Positions 1 through 6,134 of a stretch of 6,310 nt of DNA are shown one piece after another (the stretch's first letter is position 1; every line of letters begins with the position of its first letter). This DNA is from Candidatus Kapaibacterium sp. (GTDB taxonomy: Bacteria; Bacteroidota; Ignavibacteria; Kapaibacteriales; HRBIN21). A program made the translations under genes and the position numbers. Below the pieces are notes generated by a model. The model searched no databases. It was not told where the DNA came from and saw nothing but the letters and a program-made list of their open reading frames with translations. The stretch lies in contig JANWXA010000116.1 in assembly GCA_025055465.1 (NCBI GenBank), positions 1 through 6,310 on the forward strand, in the 5' to 3' direction.

Positions 1-1080
1 TGCCACAAGCACCTGGAGTTTGACGGCTTCACGAAGACGCTCCCGCTGCTGCTGAATCTTCTGCCGTTCAATTTCCGCCTGCTCTACCCGTGCAGTGGTC
101 TGCAACCCCTGAAAGAGAGACAATGATAGTTGGACCCCGACTGCAGCACTTCGAGCAGTCAAAAAATTGGAAAACGTGGGAGACTGGCCCTGATACGTAT
201 AGGTCCCAAAGCCGACAAGGATCGGGTAGGATTCGGCTCGATAAATCCGGGCTATGTCCCGTTGGACTCCCTCCTGCAGCTCCAGAACCCGAAGTTGGGG
301 ATTACGGCTCAAAACCTGCTGCAAGACCTCTTCCGGAGTCGGGAGCCGCGTCGGTTGGAACTCCATTTCTAACTCGCCGCGTATCTCCACCGGACTCTCC
401 TGGGGAATACCTGTCACAAGCTTCAATTGGCGGACAGCCGCTTCATATCCCAGCTCTGCCTGGGATACCAACGTGCGCACCTGCTCCACCTGTACCCGGG
501 CCCGTAGGGCATCATAATCAGCCACCAACCCCTGGGAGGCTAAGACCCCCACATCCTGGGCAAAGCGCTCTGCCCGCTGCAGACTGGCACGGGTGGCCTC
601 CAAGGCCGCCCTGGCCAACAGAGCACCGTAAAAGGCGCTCTTTACAGTTGCCACCGTCCTGGCCACTGTAGCGCGATACTGCATACGTGCTGCTTGAGCA
701 TATATCTGGGATGCCCCGATCCCAGTCAGCACTGCCTGATTGAATAGAACCTGCGTCAATTGAAGTTGGGCTTGCACACTGTTCTCGGATCCAATCCGGA
801 TAGCTTGCACCTGACCAGAGTTTGGATTGCGGAAATCAGGCAGAAAAAAGACGGGCAACTGAAGGTGCCGGCTATAGTTTGCCGCAAACCCCACCGACGG
901 GAGCGCCGTTCCAACAGCCTCCCGGACACGCGCGTCCGCTCTCTCAACTTCCAACCGAGCTGCGATCACATCCGGATTCCGCTCCGTTGCGATCTGAATC
1001 GCCCGTGACAAAGTCAGGGGCTGTTGCCCGACGGCGCCAGCGGCTGTCGTCACCAAAATCAACAGGGGAAGGTACCACAT
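1..1080 (-). CDS. TolC-family outer membrane efflux protein, 3' end cut off by the window edge
   Basis: Reading from the ATG at 1080, the frame stays open for all 360 codons to the left edge, so no stop is visible. Residues 1-19 form a Sec signal peptide (a short hydrophobic stretch ending AGAVGQ) with no lipobox cysteine. Residues 22-62 (LTLSRAIQIATERNPDVIAA followed by ..LPSVGF) match the first outer membrane efflux protein repeat. Long alanine- and arginine-rich helices follow at about 120-220. A second repeat starts near 247 (LPTPEEVLQQVLSRNPQL) with its strand region near 285-325. Family members are usually 430-490 residues, so roughly 80-120 residues lie beyond the edge. The known role is a trimeric outer membrane duct for RND, ABC or MFS exporters; the substrate cannot be inferred. 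It is the first gene of its transcript, and the adaptor and pump genes would be expected to the left. No Shine-Dalgarno motif precedes the ATG; a promoter-like box and repeats lie directly upstream. Confidence 0.93.
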   Translation of the reverse strand, partial: MWYLPLLILVTTAAGAVGQQPLTLSRAIQIATERNPDVIAARLEVERADARVREAVGTALPSVGFAANYSRHLQLPVFFLPDFRNPNSGQVQAIRIGSENSVQAQLQLTQVLFNQAVLTGIGASQIYAQAARMQYRATVARTVATVKSAFYGALLARAALEATRASLQRAERFAQDVGVLASQGLVADYDALRARVQVEQVRTLVSQAELGYEAAVRQLKLVTGIPQESPVEIRGELEMEFQPTRLPTPEEVLQQVLSRNPQLRVLELQEGVQRDIARIYRAESYPILVGFGTYTYQGQSPTFSNFLTARSAAVGVQLSLSLFQGLQTTARVEQAEIERQKIQQQRERLREAVKLQVLVA

Positions 1081-1115
1081 TTTCGACCGTTAGTCGCTTT
1101 CCGACCGACAGTCGC
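1081..1115 (-). repeat. Tandem 17/18-base repeat with CGAC-N5-GTCG dyads; candidate operator
   Basis: Two near-identical units abut each other immediately before the tolC-like start codon. On the minus strand they read GCGACTGTCGGTCGGAAA (1115-1098) and GCGACTAACGGTCGAAA (1097-1081). Each contains a 13-base inverted repeat, CGAC-N5-GTCG (plus-strand 1102-1114 and 1084-1096), with centres 18 bases apart. The repeat touches the -7-like box, so a protein bound here would cover the transcription start. The repeats are seen directly; the operator role is inferred. A TetR- or MarR-like repressor of the efflux genes would be a natural candidate, but no regulator gene is in the window. Confidence 0.55.
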
Positions 1116-1122
1116 AAAAATA
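1115..1122 (-). promoter_or_regulatory. Bacteroidota-type -7 promoter element TATTTTTG for the tolC-like gene
   Basis: TATTTTTG fits the TAnnTTTG consensus recognised by the primary sigma factor of Bacteroidota. A weak -33 candidate, GTTG, lies at 1138-1141, with a 15-base spacer that is shorter than the usual 17-23. The predicted start of transcription is near 1108-1110, giving a leader of about 30 bases that contains most of the tandem repeat. The call rests on one short motif and its placement. Confidence 0.4.
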
Positions 1123-1220
1123 CAACTTCCCCACCTCCAACGTAGTGCTGCTCTATCAGCTCATGTGACAGAGGGAGCGGTACTTCCTAACCCAACGCCT
1201 GCGGGGTGTCGTACAAGGTC

Positions 1221-2705
1221 TTATTGGCCAACTTCTCCAGCAGCATGGTAAATCAGTGCTGCATAAAAGCGGACGGCGCTGAGAACTTCGCCAACGCGCA
1301 GTCGCTCGTCTGCCCCGTGAAATGTCTGATACTCCTCTGGGGTCAGCCGCACGGGCAGGAACCGGAAGATGTTGGGCGTCATCACCGTGTAGTGCCGGGA
1401 ATCGGTTGCCCCCAAGACCAGGTAAGGAACCACCCGTGCTTCGGGAAAGACTGAACGAGCAACCCCTTGAATCACACGAAAGCCCCTGCTATGGACATCA
1501 GCGACGGGCGACGGCACACTCAGCACCTTCTGGACGGCAATCTGAACACCACGATGTGAAATGACGCGACGGAGGTGTTCCACCACTTCCTCAGGTGTAT
1601 CCCCAGGCAGCAGACGCACATTGATGGCCGCTTGAGCTGTCGAGGGAATGACGTTCTCTTTGACACCGGCATGAAAGATCGTGGGAGCAAAAGTCGTGCG
1701 GACAGTGGCATTTCCCCGAGGGGTCTGTTGAAGCTGGCGGAGGAGGAGATTCCCGAAAAGCCAGCGATTGGCCACCAGCATCCGTTGCCAGAAGGGCATT
1801 TCTGGGGCAATGGCGTCTAACATTGCTGCTGCAGCCCCCTCCAAGCGTGCTGGCATGGGAGAACGCTCTACTGCCGCCACTGCAGCCGCTACCATACCCA
1901 GAGGGCTTTCCGTCGGTGGCGTAGACGAGTGCCCCCCACGGCCACTGGCGCTGAGCTCTACCATCATGTAACCTTTTTCGGCCACTCCCACCATTGCCAC
2001 AGGGCGTTCCACCCCTGGAAGCATTCCGACCGTTACAGCTCCCCCTTCGTCCATAATCCAGTCAATGCGAACTCCACGCTGCTGCAGAAGGGCCACGATC
2101 TGCCGCGCACCTTGCGCACCTCCAACCTCTTCATCATGTCCAAATGCTATGTACACGTCCCTCGTAGGCTGGAATCCCTGCCGCAAGAGCATCTCCACTG
2201 CCTCCAGAATGCCCATGACGGTGATCTTGTCATCTATGGCACCACGTCCCCAGACATACCCTTCGGCAATTGTGCCACTAAAAGGTGGATAGCGCCAGTT
2301 CCCCTCTGTCCCAGGCTCCACTGGGACGACGTCCATGTGCCCCATGAGTAGAACCGCCGGCAGTGCCGTATCGCTTCCCTGCCAGCGATACAGCACGCTG
2401 TAGCCACCGACTCGCTCACAGCTCAACCGGCGATGTACCTCGGGAAAACTCGTATAGAGAAACTCATGGAAGCGCTCAAACTCGGCATGCTCTACGCGCG
2501 AGGTGTCTTGGTGCGAGATTGTCCGGTAACGAAGCGCCGCTGCAAAGCGTTCCAGAACCCCCACGGAATCCACAGCAAGCTGAGGCATCGGTAGTGGGGG
2601 CTCTTCTGGGGCAGAGGTCAGACGGAGCGTACGGTAGACGACGACTGCCGAAAGCACCCCAAGAGCACCTGCCGCTATGAGGGCTGTCAATACAATTCGC
2701 CGCAT
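1221..2705 (-). CDS. Membrane-anchored M20 family metallopeptidase (PM20D1 / carboxypeptidase S-like)
   Basis: A 494-residue protein with a hydrophobic N-terminal segment (about 4-24) that is probably an uncleaved anchor or signal, placing the enzyme outside the cytoplasm. The M20 di-zinc motifs are in order: MGHMDVVPV (His123, Asp125), GRGAIDDK (bridging Asp158), FGHDEEVGG (catalytic Glu192 and ligand Glu193), MDEGG (219-220) and the C-terminal FHGADER (His463). The dimerisation or lid domain spans about 240-385 and includes GRGGHSSTPP. The long spacing and the W.YPPFSG..GYVWGRGA.DDK pattern resemble PM20D1 and yeast carboxypeptidase S more than ArgE or DapE. Those relatives cleave or form N-acyl amino acids or trim peptides; the substrate here is unknown. 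The ATG at 2705 is supported by GAAGGG at 2713-2718, seven bases upstream. It follows ccmF by 111 bases and probably has its own promoter. No terminator is evident after its stop. Confidence 0.93.
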   Translation of the reverse strand: MRRIVLTALIAAGALGVLSAVVVYRTLRLTSAPEEPPLPMPQLAVDSVGVLERFAAALRYRTISHQDTSRVEHAEFERFHEFLYTSFPEVHRRLSCERVGGYSVLYRWQGSDTALPAVLLMGHMDVVPVEPGTEGNWRYPPFSGTIAEGYVWGRGAIDDKITVMGILEAVEMLLRQGFQPTRDVYIAFGHDEEVGGAQGARQIVALLQQRGVRIDWIMDEGGAVTVGMLPGVERPVAMVGVAEKGYMMVELSASGRGGHSSTPPTESPLGMVAAAVAAVERSPMPARLEGAAAAMLDAIAPEMPFWQRMLVANRWLFGNLLLRQLQQTPRGNATVRTTFAPTIFHAGVKENVIPSTAQAAINVRLLPGDTPEEVVEHLRRVISHRGVQIAVQKVLSVPSPVADVHSRGFRVIQGVARSVFPEARVVPYLVLGATDSRHYTVMTPNIFRFLPVRLTPEEYQTFHGADERLRVGEVLSAVRFYAALIYHAAGEVGQ

Positions 2706-2712
2706 GGCTAAG

Positions 2713-2718
2713 CCCTTC
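2713..2718 (-). promoter_or_regulatory. Shine-Dalgarno site of the M20 peptidase gene
   Basis: GAAGGG lies seven bases before the ATG at 2705 and fixes that start, which also gives a sensible N-terminal membrane segment. Confidence 0.6.
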
Positions 2719-2737
2719 TCGAACTGTCCAACTCCTG

Positions 2738-2745
2738 CAAAAATA
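2738..2745 (-). promoter_or_regulatory. Possible -7 promoter element TATTTTTG for the M20 peptidase gene
   Basis: This is the same octamer as before the tolC-like gene, placed to give a leader of about 25 bases ahead of the peptidase start. No -33 TTTG is seen at the usual distance; the nearest TTTG is only six bases upstream. The octamer also forms the T-tract of a terminator-like hairpin, so either reading, or both, may hold. Confidence 0.3.
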
Positions 2746-2768
2746 GCCCTCCAAAACGGCGGAGGCCC
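2739..2768 (-). terminator. Candidate rho-independent terminator after ccmF
   Basis: In the transcript, CCTCC (2765-2761) pairs with GGAGG (2752-2748) around an eight-base loop. After one G-G mismatch, a G-C and a G-U pair can extend the stem. CTATTTTT follows. The stem is short and imperfect, but its position between the ccmF stop and the peptidase start suits the end of the ccm transcript. Confidence 0.4.
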
Positions 2769-2816
2769 GCTCGGGGATTTGCAATGTCCGCTGCAGCGGC
2801 TGCTATACGGAGAGAA

Positions 2817-5138
2817 TTACTCGGCGCGCGCGGCTGTGGGACTTTGCACGACGGGGCTCTGTCCATCGCGAATACTCCCACGGGCGGTTCGGCGCAGGCG
2901 CTGCAGCCCCATCCAAAACAGCCCCACCGCCGTAAGCAGGCTCCCCAACCAAACGAGATTGATCCCTGGCTTGAGCGAAAACTCCACAGTGAATACTTCC
3001 CGTTCCCGGACCCCTCGCTGCCGCACGCCCAGAACCGCCTGCGAGCGCGCAATGTCCAGCCGCTCGGGAATGATCCGCAGGAGAGCTACCTCCAGAGAGT
3101 CCCTGTAAAGATGCCACTGAGGCAAGAAGTGCTCCAAGGTGAGCATTTGAGCGGGAAGGCGCAGCGTATCGGTTGCTCCATCCATGCTGCGCAATTCGAC
3201 CCAGACAGCGAGCGTGAGCGTATCGGCGCGTGCCTGTCCCGTCTCAAAGCGCAGCAGACGGACTCGATAGGCGTCCCCCGGCAAAACTGTATCTTCACCC
3301 CGACGCAGGAGGAACTGAACAGCACCGTTCTCAGTCTCCACCGCCTTCGGAGCCATGTACAGATCCGCCATCAGACGCCATCGAACCCCGGGTTCCAAAA
3401 ACGCCGCCTGCCGCTGGTTGTAGTCACTCCAGAACAGCACGGGAAACACCGTCGCTTCCCTGCCATCGTACTCTACCCGCACAGCGTAACGCCATTTCTC
3501 ACGGTCTGTGTATTGCTGCTCAATCCGTTCGCGTCCGAGGTAAGTCAACTGATACGCCCCAACTCGAACGGGTTCGTTCTGGGGCAGCCGAGCGTGAACC
3601 GTCCACGAGAGAGTCCCCACGCAAACAGTTCCCAAGACCAGCAGGGCAATGCCGGCGTGGGCAAGCCATATCCCTATCGTCTGCGGACGCTGGCGGAAGC
3701 GCTGCAGCAGAATGCGCCCATTGACAGCAAGCACGAACCAAGCCGTGGCTCCCAGTCCGACGAGGGCGCCATCCTGAATCCCGGCACCCCACAGCATTGC
3801 AGCACCAACCACACTGATCGCCAAGGGTATCCAAAGGCGCTGCCAGAAAAGTCGTCCCGGGGTTGCCCTCCATTGGAAAAGCAGGGAAAGTCCATTGAGC
3901 AGCAGAATCCACGCCCCTATCGGGACATGGAGCAGGTTATAGAAGCGTTGTTCCACGGCAACTTTCGGACGCCCCAGCAGCTCCGCAATGATGGGATAAC
4001 TGGTGCCAATGAGGACGACTACGGCGCTGACCACTAATCCAAGAGCCCCCAGCGCCAACATCAATTCCCGCGAGTGTGCCGGCAACACAAGTACCCCCTT
4101 CCCCAAATCCCGCCATCTTCGAGCAAGAATCAATGCGCTACCCCCTACGCTCACACCCATCAGCCCCAGGAGCAGCACGTAAGCGAAAAAGCCGGGATCT
4201 ACGAAGGAATGGACCGATGTATCTCCCAGAACGCCGCTCCGTGTCAGGAACGTAGAGTAGAGCACTGACAGAAATGCCAGCGTGACAAGAAGGACATTCG
4301 TTCGGACCAGCCCGCCCGTACGCCTCTGGATAAGCAGGGTGTGGAGAGCCGCTACCCCGAAGAGCCACGGCACAAGGGAGGAATTTTCCACTGGGTCCCA
4401 AGCCCAGAAGCCGCCCCAGCCCAACGTCTCATAAGCCCACAACCCGCCAAGCATGATGCCCAGTCCCAGTATGGCAGTGGCAATCCCCAGCCATGGCAAT
4501 GCTAGCAGGACCCACCGCTGATACTGTCGCCGCCATAGCCCCGCAATTGCTATAGCGTACGGCACCGTCATCAACGCGAATCCGGTAAAAAGCGTCGGTG
4601 GATGGACAGCAATCCAGTAGTTGTGCAGCAACGGGTTTAGTCCACGCCCATCCGCTGGCAGAAAACCCTCAGCTATCCCTTGTTCGGCATACGTCTCCCA
4701 TACAAAGGTGAAAGGATTTTTCGCCACCAGCAAAAGGAGCATGCCGGCGATGACGCCTGCAAACGGCACCATAACTTCCGCCTCCCAACCATACCGCCGA
4801 GCATGTGTGCGGACTAACAGACCTATCACTGCCAGCCCGAAACTCCACAACACCAGGCTTCCCTCCTGGCCAGCGTAGCTGCTGGAGACCAGGAGCAGAA
4901 GAGGTAGCTGCCGCGAAGAGTGCCCCCAAACGTATGTAAAGCGGAAATCATGGGTCAGGGCGGCCACGAGCAATCCTAACCAAATAGCTGCAACGCCGAC
5001 GCTCAGCAAGACATAGCCCCAACGGGCTACCGCCAAAAACTCCGTACGTCGGCGGCCGAGAAGGTACGCAACCACAACAGCGACCGCCATTGCCCAGACC
5101 AGGTGAACTGCAAACTGTGCCAGCATTGCCCAGTTCAC
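2817..5138 (-). CDS. ccmF: Cytochrome c maturation protein CcmF (heme lyase subunit)
   Basis: A 773-residue polytopic inner membrane protein. In System I, CcmF receives heme from holo-CcmE and acts in its attachment to the CxxCH sites of apocytochrome c. The WWD-type heme-handling loop is at about 240-258 (LGWGGFWAWDPVENSSLVPW). The four conserved heme-associated histidines are visible: His179 (AVHPPT), His266 (AALHTLL), His310 (SVHSF) and His494 (LAHAGIALL), close to E. coli His173, 261, 303 and 491. A periplasmic domain spans about 515-725, followed by a last membrane helix at about 726-746 and a short hydrophilic tail. It is longer than E. coli CcmF (about 650 residues), mainly through the periplasmic domain. 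The GTG at 5138 overlaps the preceding stop as GTGA, indicating translational coupling; an in-frame ATG at 5126 is the alternative start. No ccmG or ccmH follows. Confidence 0.97.
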   Translation of the reverse strand: MNWAMLAQFAVHLVWAMAVAVVVAYLLGRRRTEFLAVARWGYVLLSVGVAAIWLGLLVAALTHDFRFTYVWGHSSRQLPLLLLVSSSYAGQEGSLVLWSFGLAVIGLLVRTHARRYGWEAEVMVPFAGVIAGMLLLLVAKNPFTFVWETYAEQGIAEGFLPADGRGLNPLLHNYWIAVHPPTLFTGFALMTVPYAIAIAGLWRRQYQRWVLLALPWLGIATAILGLGIMLGGLWAYETLGWGGFWAWDPVENSSLVPWLFGVAALHTLLIQRRTGGLVRTNVLLVTLAFLSVLYSTFLTRSGVLGDTSVHSFVDPGFFAYVLLLGLMGVSVGGSALILARRWRDLGKGVLVLPAHSRELMLALGALGLVVSAVVVLIGTSYPIIAELLGRPKVAVEQRFYNLLHVPIGAWILLLNGLSLLFQWRATPGRLFWQRLWIPLAISVVGAAMLWGAGIQDGALVGLGATAWFVLAVNGRILLQRFRQRPQTIGIWLAHAGIALLVLGTVCVGTLSWTVHARLPQNEPVRVGAYQLTYLGRERIEQQYTDREKWRYAVRVEYDGREATVFPVLFWSDYNQRQAAFLEPGVRWRLMADLYMAPKAVETENGAVQFLLRRGEDTVLPGDAYRVRLLRFETGQARADTLTLAVWVELRSMDGATDTLRLPAQMLTLEHFLPQWHLYRDSLEVALLRIIPERLDIARSQAVLGVRQRGVREREVFTVEFSLKPGINLVWLGSLLTAVGLFWMGLQRLRRTARGSIRDGQSPVVQSPTAARAE

Positions 5139-5503
5139 TCCCGTCGGACTTCAGAGGCATGGAAATACGGCGAAGCTCCACCATGCGCATGCCCGAACAC
5201 CACGATAGATTCTCCCGGCTGCAGTACTGGCAGGGCCTCTCCACCTGTATATTCCACGGCGAAGATAGTTCCTTCCGTATCCTGCATCCAGAAGGTCGGG
5301 GTCACACGCCCTGGTGGTGGGAGCGCATGGACGGTGCCGCGGAGCATCACCTTCTGTGCCCGCTCCTCGCCCGGCTGCTGCTCCGCCAGCACCACAGCTT
5401 GGGCAAACGTCAGCTCCGGAAGGGTAGCAAAATGCTGAGCTATAAACAGTGTCGCCGGCACCCCGAGAACGAACAGCACAATTACCACCGGTCGCAATCG
5501 CAT
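5135..5503 (-). CDS. CcmE-like OB-fold protein lacking the heme-ligand tail
   Basis: A 122-residue protein with an N-terminal membrane anchor (about 5-23) and a periplasmic domain (about 28-122) resembling the CcmE beta-barrel: KVMLRGTV (51-58), FWMQDTEGTIFAVEYTG (71-87) and GESIVVFGHAHG (97-108). The last strand, FHASEVRRE, corresponds to the AKEVLAK strand of E. coli CcmE, and the stop codon falls where the heme-binding His (or Cys) would be. The flexible heme arm is therefore absent. It starts three bases after the ccmE stop and shares GTGA with ccmF, so it is an integral part of the operon. Both CcmE-type proteins begin with a similar MR-RP sequence, suggesting an old duplication. Its function is unknown. 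It could be a heme-independent partner or scaffold in the CcmE-CcmF complex, or a heme binder using other residues such as His105, His107 or His115. Confidence 0.85.
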   Translation of the reverse strand: MRLRPVVIVLFVLGVPATLFIAQHFATLPELTFAQAVVLAEQQPGEERAQKVMLRGTVHALPPPGRVTPTFWMQDTEGTIFAVEYTGGEALPVLQPGESIVVFGHAHGGASPYFHASEVRRE

Positions 5504-5506
5504 TGT

Positions 5507-5893
5507 CTACTGCGGCCCCGGGGCACTCCCTTCGTACTTGGATGGGCACTTGGTAAGAATCTGCACGGCCTGGAATTCCCCGCCGACCGCGCTTCCCCGC
5601 ACGACCACGCTCTCCGCCAGCTCAAAGTTGTTCGGCTTCGCCCCCGCATACACCACGGAAATTCGGTCGCCACGCTCATCCTGGAGGACAAACCGGAATA
5701 CGTTTGCACGGGTATCGTAGACTGGCTCCATCTCCCGCACCCATGTCCCTTTGATCTGGACTCGCTTGCCCGTCCGTAAGGCTTCAGCAATGGAAACATA
5801 CTGCACGGACGTTTGTTCCAGCGCAGAAATCCCCAGCACAACAAATCCAATCAGAACAAGACCTCCCAGCCAGTACCGAGGACGCACCCGCAT
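5507..5893 (-). CDS. ccmE: Cytochrome c maturation protein CcmE, CxxxY variant (periplasmic heme chaperone)
   Basis: CcmE holds heme covalently in the periplasm after loading by CcmC/CcmD and passes it to CcmF. From the ATG at 5893 the protein has 128 residues: a membrane anchor (about 7-24), then the OB-fold with RVQIKGTWV, FRFVLQDERGDRISVVYAG and ESVVVRGSAVGGEFQAVQIL. The motif after the last strand is KCPSKYEG, with Cys116 and Tyr120 in place of the His and Tyr of the classical HxxxY. This CxxxY form is known from Desulfovibrio and archaeal CcmE. The start at 5893 is preferred because AAAGGA lies seven bases upstream and the neighbouring paralogue starts similarly. An in-frame ATG at 5920 would add nine residues but has no ribosome binding site. 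The gene lies three bases before the second CcmE-like gene. Confidence 0.93.
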   Translation of the reverse strand: MRVRPRYWLGGLVLIGFVVLGISALEQTSVQYVSIAEALRTGKRVQIKGTWVREMEPVYDTRANVFRFVLQDERGDRISVVYAGAKPNNFELAESVVVRGSAVGGEFQAVQILTKCPSKYEGSAPGPQ

Positions 5894-5900
5894 AGCATAA

Positions 5901-5906
5901 TCCTTT
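5901..5906 (-). promoter_or_regulatory. Shine-Dalgarno site deciding the ccmE start
   Basis: AAAGGA lies seven bases before the ATG at 5893. It sits inside the longer reading that would begin at 5920, and therefore argues for the shorter protein. Confidence 0.55.
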
Positions 5907-5927
5907 ACCAACTCAACCATCGCTTAT

Positions 5928-5953
5928 GGACGAAGGACTTGCCGTACTCGTCC
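5928..5953 (-). repeat. Inverted repeat in the ccmD-ccmE spacer
   Basis: GGACGA and TCGTCC form a perfect six-base inverted repeat around 14 bases. The loop holds a second GTCC, so the left arm could pair in two alternative ways in the mRNA. It lies in the only sizeable spacer visible in the operon, between ccmD and ccmE. No T-run follows, so it does not look like a terminator. A role is not established. Confidence 0.35.
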
Positions 5954-5976
5954 GCACCACCTCAGACCCGTAGCAT

Positions 5977-5993
5977 CGGGGCCTTCAGCCCCG
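5977..5993 (-). repeat. GC-rich hairpin across the ccmD stop codon
   Basis: CGGGGC and GCCCCG pair perfectly around a five-base loop (TGAAG) that contains the ccmD stop. Without a following T-tract it is unlikely to terminate transcription. It could slow ribosomes or protect the mRNA, or be chance in GC-rich sequence. Confidence 0.35.
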
Positions 5994-6122
5994 TTCCCTC
6001 CATCGCTGCTCCATACGCTGCAACCGCCGCTCAACCCACAACAGCAGTAGACTTATTCCACCCCACACAACGAGGTTCACCCACAGCACAACGTATTCTC
6101 CATGCCGCTCTAAGAACTCCAT
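5985..6122 (-). CDS. ccmD: Small membrane protein CcmD
   Basis: A 45-residue protein read from the ATG at 6122 to the TGA at 5985, too short for most gene callers. It starts MEFLERHGEYVVLWVNLVVW, has one membrane helix at about 10-29, and then a strongly basic and acidic cytoplasmic tail (WVERRLQRMEQRWRERG). A Tyr just before a single helix followed by an Arg-rich tail is the typical CcmD pattern. Its position between ccmC and ccmE is the canonical one. CcmD is known to stabilise the CcmC-heme-CcmE complex and help release holo-CcmE. It begins 12 bases after the ccmC stop, with no strong Shine-Dalgarno motif, so translational coupling is plausible. Confidence 0.85.
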   Translation of the reverse strand: MEFLERHGEYVVLWVNLVVWGGISLLLLWVERRLQRMEQRWRERG

Positions 6123-6134
6123 TGAACACCGGCT

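Noticed and set aside
90..671. A 193-codon open frame on the plus strand
   Set aside because: It is antisense to the tolC-like gene, Pro-rich and of low complexity, with no plausible protein signature.
756..947. A 63-codon minus-strand frame inside the tolC-like gene
   Set aside because: It is out of frame with the continuous 360-codon efflux protein reading, which has a signal peptide and both family repeats.
2788..2799. Perfect 12-base palindrome CCGCTGCAGCGG between ccmF and the peptidase gene
   Set aside because: It is a single copy, has no loop suitable for an RNA hairpin and no matching site elsewhere that I can see; probably chance in GC-rich sequence.
2784..4037. A 417-codon open frame on the plus strand
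   Set aside because: It lies opposite ccmF, its translation has no recognisable domain or membrane pattern, and it is rich in Pro, Gln, Arg and Ser as expected from an antisense reading of a GC-rich gene.
5893..5920. Longer ccmE starting at the upstream ATG (5920)
   Set aside because: It has no ribosome binding site, adds a charged segment before the membrane anchor, and contains the AAAGGA that serves the ATG at 5893. It remains possible.
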